The notes below the pieces were generated by a model. That model saw only the letters and a list, made by a program, of their open reading frames with translations. It was not told the origin of the DNA and did not search any database. Positions 60,434 to 64,000 of a DNA stretch of 64,000 nt are shown here, one piece after another (positions within the stretch are counted from its first letter, which is position 1; each line of letters opens with the position of its first letter). The stretch is from NCBI GenBank assembly GCA_008711295.1, contig VUYV01000069.1:4154381-4218380 (forward strand). The letters run 5' to 3'. A program made the translations under genes and the position numbers. Source of the stretch: Anarhynchus alexandrinus (lineage: Eukaryota; Chordata; Aves; Charadriiformes; Charadriidae).

Positions 60434-61139
60434 ATAAGACCATGGATCAGCAGTTACTTTCCTTAGGTACTTGACTACGGAATAGAAATAATCTGTAAAA
60501 ATAAAGAGGACGTATTATTAGCAATGTCTTTGAAAATCTGAAATCCTCTTCTACCTTAGCTTTCATAACTTTTTTCCATGCTACTTGTTCTCCTTTTTCT
60601 TGGGGAAGTCTCTTTTCTTTTTGTATTTCTTTTGGTATTTGCTTCTCCTTGGCTTGTGATAGATAATACTTCAGAATTGTGATCTTGTAAAATTCTTATT
60701 TCCTCCTTAGTCCTGTCTCTCTTTTAGGGTGATCCTATTTCCTGAGAGAATTTCAGCTATATAGAAAGGCAGATGTTTCACAAATTCTTTTTCTTGTGGT
60801 TGATTTCCATTCAGTCTTATAGAAGAGCCTATTTATTTCACATTTCTTCTTTGTTTCCCTGTTGCTGTTCATATGAAGCCACAATCCAGTGAAGATGAGA
60901 TATTTAACTGAAAAAATGGCAACAAACTAAAACCAAAACTGTATTACAACTTTTGCTGTCAAAGTCCAATCTATATTCATAATTCCAAATCACTCAGGGA
61001 CACCTAAGCAACATAGCTGCAAGTAGTTATCATAACATGTCCCAACAGGAGATTACCATGCCAAAAGCGAGGGTTCTTTATTTCTCTCTGTATGTAAATT
61101 ACTTGCCTAATCTTATCTAACAACCTCCAAATCTGTAAT
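60434..61139. other. Unique non-coding DNA
   Basis: T-rich sequence directly downstream of the CR1 tail; no gene or named repeat. Confidence 0.45.
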
Positions 61140-61262
61140 GTATTTAACTTCACTAAAACTTTGTGAAACATGCATCCTATAATTCAACTAAGGTTCAGTG
61201 AGATTAATTGGTTTAGGAAAGGCCACATAGGAAGATGATGGTGGAGAGAGTAACCGATCATA
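61140..61262 (-). mobile_element. MIR / CORE-SINE relic, minus strand
   Basis: The plus strand follows the MIR reverse complement: ATTTAACTTCACTAAAAC, CTAAGGTTCAGTGAGATTAA (for CTGAGGCACAGAGAGGTTAA), GGAAAGGCCACATAGGAAG (for CCAAGGTCACACAGCTAG), then TGGTGGAGAG (for TGGCAGAGC). Heavily diverged but colinear over about 100 bp. Confidence 0.6.
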
Positions 61263-61614
61263 AATCCTTTAATTAACAAGGTAGAATAATATATATATTC
61301 TCTGTTCATAATTGTGTATACACAGCAGGCCTGCAATCTAATTTTCTTTTTTGGTTCTCTGAATGGTTTTTTTTAGACCTTAACAAAAGCCATTTAATGT
61401 GAAAAACTAAGACAGCAGTGATGTTTAGCTGCTTTCAGGCCTATGCAGCAGAGGATTCATATTTTTTCAGGATTGAAGATTTTGGCCTTAAATTTGTAGG
61501 GCTTTTATGAATCTGACCTCAATGATTTAAAAATTAAAGTTCAATTTTCAAAGTAGGAATAAAAAGTCCTGTAAGAGCCTAAGCCCTTTTTGGCTTTCAG
61601 CAAATTTTAATATA

Positions 61615-61695
61615 ACATTCACAAACACCATCATCATTTTCAATTTTATTAATGCCACATTCACAAACATCGTCATTTTCAATGTTATGTCATTA
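61615..61695. repeat. Two-unit 42/39-bp tandem repeat
   Basis: Both units begin ACATTCACAAACA (61615 and 61657) and continue with CATCATTTTCAATTTTAT or CGTCATTTTCAATGTTAT. The second unit lacks three bases of the first (CATCATCATT versus CGTCATT). A recent local duplication followed by small changes. Confidence 0.85.
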
Positions 61696-64000
61696 TCTTT
61701 TAGGTAGAAGACAACTGTGTTTTGGGAGTAGTGAAACCAGCTCTAGGTAGTGAGGAAATGCATATCTCCACTTGAAACCTAAGACCCAGACCTGAACCCT
61801 TTCCGTGCATGATATACATGATCTTAAGAAAAAATCTTCAGAATCCTGCAACCCAAAGATAGTCAGTTCTATTTTCAGTAGTAATGGTTGTCTGGTGGTA
61901 TATTTAAATTTAGAGAAGTAATTTAGAGAAGTGGGAACATGACAGAAATACAAACCTCATTTTTCCCAGGTGAATGTCATAGTCATACTTATCCAAACCA
62001 ATGCTTTTTCTAATGCAATTAATATTTTATTCTGTTTATATTTCAGCAAGATGAAATTAGAGTTCGTTTTTCGCATGCCTTATCCTTCCACATAGACTCA
62101 TCTTGGTGGGTAGGCACTTTTCTGGGGGTTGTAGGTTCATATTTCTGCAGAGGACAGAATTACATGAAATCATCCTCCTCTTGGGTGAATTCTACAGTAA
62201 ATTTCTACACTCATCAAAATTTGATTTAAATAATCTGTTTTGTATTGTTTTGAATTTGTATTTGCTGATATATTTTCCTGTAAAAAAACCTAATTCCTAT
62301 TGTTTGGAAAACATTAAAATACCTGTTGAAGCAGGCTTTGTATTTGAAGCTTCTCTTTGCTAAGTAGATATACAAAATCTTTGCACATTTATTTGAGCAA
62401 ATTTACTGCTAATATACAGTTCTGCTAATTTTAATAGATACTTCCATTGTGTTAGCATATGGTGGTTGCTATATTTTTTTGTTTTGTTCAACTGGGTGAA
62501 TATCATGACTTTATACTTGATTTCGTCAGAAAAGACTATTCTTTTAATGAAGCACAAATATTGTTCGTATTTTTAATGTAAGTAAAACAGAATTAACTTG
62601 CTTCTAAATAAGGAATGCATAGGTTTATCTAACAAGCTCGCATTTTAGCTTGCAATATTAAACCCCCTGTAGCCCTCAGCCACTAGATCATTTTTGTCCA
62701 GGCATCTTTTTTCATGCATGAAGAAGCTCTGCAAAGAAGATACACACTTTAAGAGTACGCAGCAATTATTTATTGGTTAATACACACAGCAATGAGCTCG
62801 GCACTACATGTGACTGGGCTAAGGTGTAGTACACTCACCCTCTCTCCTCCTTTCCTCAAGAGACTTGATGAGTACTTGGAGGTCCATCAGGTAGAGAAGC
62901 AGAGGCCTGCATTGCTCCGTGGAAGGAGCTGCTCCTTAGTGTTGCTGCATTACTGACTTCCCCTTATTTGTTTTTTTGTCCTATGGCTTCTTTACCTTTC
63001 CATCTCAGTATTTTTCTTCTTGAATCCTTGAGCTGCTATCACCATCTCAAAGAGCTTCAATTCTGTCTGTGTTTTTACTTTTCTTATCTTTTATGGTTTT
63101 AGCTCATGGATTTTCTGTCACCTTAAACAACAATTTTCTCAGTAAAACTAAGCCAAGGTCACAGAGTTGTGCTGCATCAAACTAAGCCTTGGATCACAGA
63201 GAACTGAACCCCCGAACCAAGGGTTACAGACTTATCTAGAGAGGGGGGACTGAACCACTTCCTTTTTGCCCTCATAATCACTGGGATTTTACAATTAGTA
63301 GATCTCATCCTCCTGCACCTGGCTTTTAACGATAGACTGGAGAAAGAAAACAAATCTTTATAATTTTTTCAACTCCCAGCCAGTTTCTCACCTTTCAGTG
63401 AGCTAGTAATTGAACCAATTTGACTGAAATGAAGAAAATATTCTCTGTGCAACTGTGAAAGATTCTACTGCTGCCAACAGCTGCTTTTCATTTCAACAGA
63501 CTCTGGGTCCGCTCGCCTTCCTAGTGATTTCCACCAATTCAGATTTCTCGTTCAATACTTCAAGATTGAATCTATATCTGATATAATTGCATTACTTGAA
63601 CAGATCATCATACATGGCATGTCCAGTATTGGTCAAAATATGTTAACTGATGTTTTAATTTGAGAGAGTGTGTTTTAAAATATACTTTCTTAAAAACTAT
63701 AAATAAGTTTTCAGCCAGTCTTGTAACGCTCTAGGACAGGAGGTATTGAATCACACTGGGATGACAGCAGTGACAGTGCCCTCCTCGCCACCATTACCAC
63801 AACAGCCTCCTGTATTAAACATGTTGTGAGAACTCTGAGGCTATCTCCGTACTTATAAATTAAAGATGTTGGAAGCCTGTTTTGGCACCGAGTTGATGAA
63901 GAATGTTAAGTGTCCCTACTATCAAACTCTCTTAGCTTTTAAAACAGGATGGCTGCATTCAACCTCCCTCTTGTGAATAGCCTGTGAGTAGCATTAACTC
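61696..64000. other. Unique non-coding DNA to the window end
   Basis: No recognisable gene. The stretch 62650-63560 has more balanced composition than its surroundings and contains the 34-bp tandem repeat. It might include an old retroelement, but no LTR borders, primer-binding site or reading frame could be identified. Confidence 0.4.
63145..63232. repeat. 34-bp imperfect tandem repeat
   Basis: AACTAAGCCAAGGTCACAGAG (21 bases from 63146) is repeated about 34 bp later with CTTGGAT in place of CAAGGT, at 63179-63201. A third, weaker unit AACCAAGGGTTACAGA follows near 63215. The first unit includes CCAAGGTCA (63153-63161), the NR5A/ERR-type nuclear receptor half-site. Probably a decayed tandem duplication. 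Confidence 0.6.

Noticed and set aside
62650..63560. Possible endogenous retrovirus or LTR
   Set aside because: No paired LTRs, primer-binding site, polypurine tract or viral-type reading frame could be found.

Overview
This is vertebrate nuclear DNA, almost certainly from a bird. It is AT-rich and carries several CR1 LINE fragments. Three of these keep the CR1 3' end with ATTCTATG-type octamers or its close relatives, and their conceptual proteins read as CR1 reverse transcriptase (DFSKAF, SGVPQG and [10 protein letters not shown] blocks). Older amniote repeats also occur: MIR/CORE-SINE relics, palindromic elements and tRNA-like foldbacks. There are no bacterial-style genes, operons, CRISPR arrays, rRNA genes or functional tRNA genes. 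The species cannot be named from the sequence.

The window looks like a gene desert or a very large intron. No exon of a recognisable cellular gene was found. The only protein-coding sequence that can be assigned is transposon-derived and broken. Two assembly gaps (8238-9147 and 59569-59682) each interrupt a CR1 copy; long reading frames drawn through them are artefacts.

Layout. 1-8137: mostly unique DNA with two GC-richer blocks. 8138-9254: CR1 3' part, gap, TTTTA microsatellite. 9255-13477: unique DNA with two weak candidate exons. 13478-13861: internally deleted CR1. 15880-16200: tRNA-like foldback element, followed by a CpG-richer patch to 16480. 19130-23100: MIR relic and weak candidate exons on the minus strand. 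24094-28145: AT/CA-rich inverted repeat, an L2/CR1-like RT fragment, and two colinear copies of a roughly 300-bp sequence 3.55 kb apart. 30495-30512: a perfect four-pentamer heat-shock-element sequence. 31495-31670 and 43745-43960: two copies of an unnamed palindromic repeat. 37030-37480: a homeodomain-motif-rich block that looks like a conserved non-coding element. 44575-47705: two CR1s joined 5' end to 5' end. 52030-52600: a second possible conserved element. 55881-58883: several hairpins and a MIR relic. 59270-60433: a CR1 of the same lineage as the 44.6-kb copy, in the opposite orientation. 60434-64000: MIR relic and short tandem repeats.

No gene network can be reconstructed. The main biological content is a layered record of retrotransposition, plus possible long-range regulatory sequence. 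The most informative observation is that the two youngest-looking CR1 copies share the same stop codon and the same apparent frameshift, which suggests both were copied from an already defective source. No new biological system could be demonstrated here.
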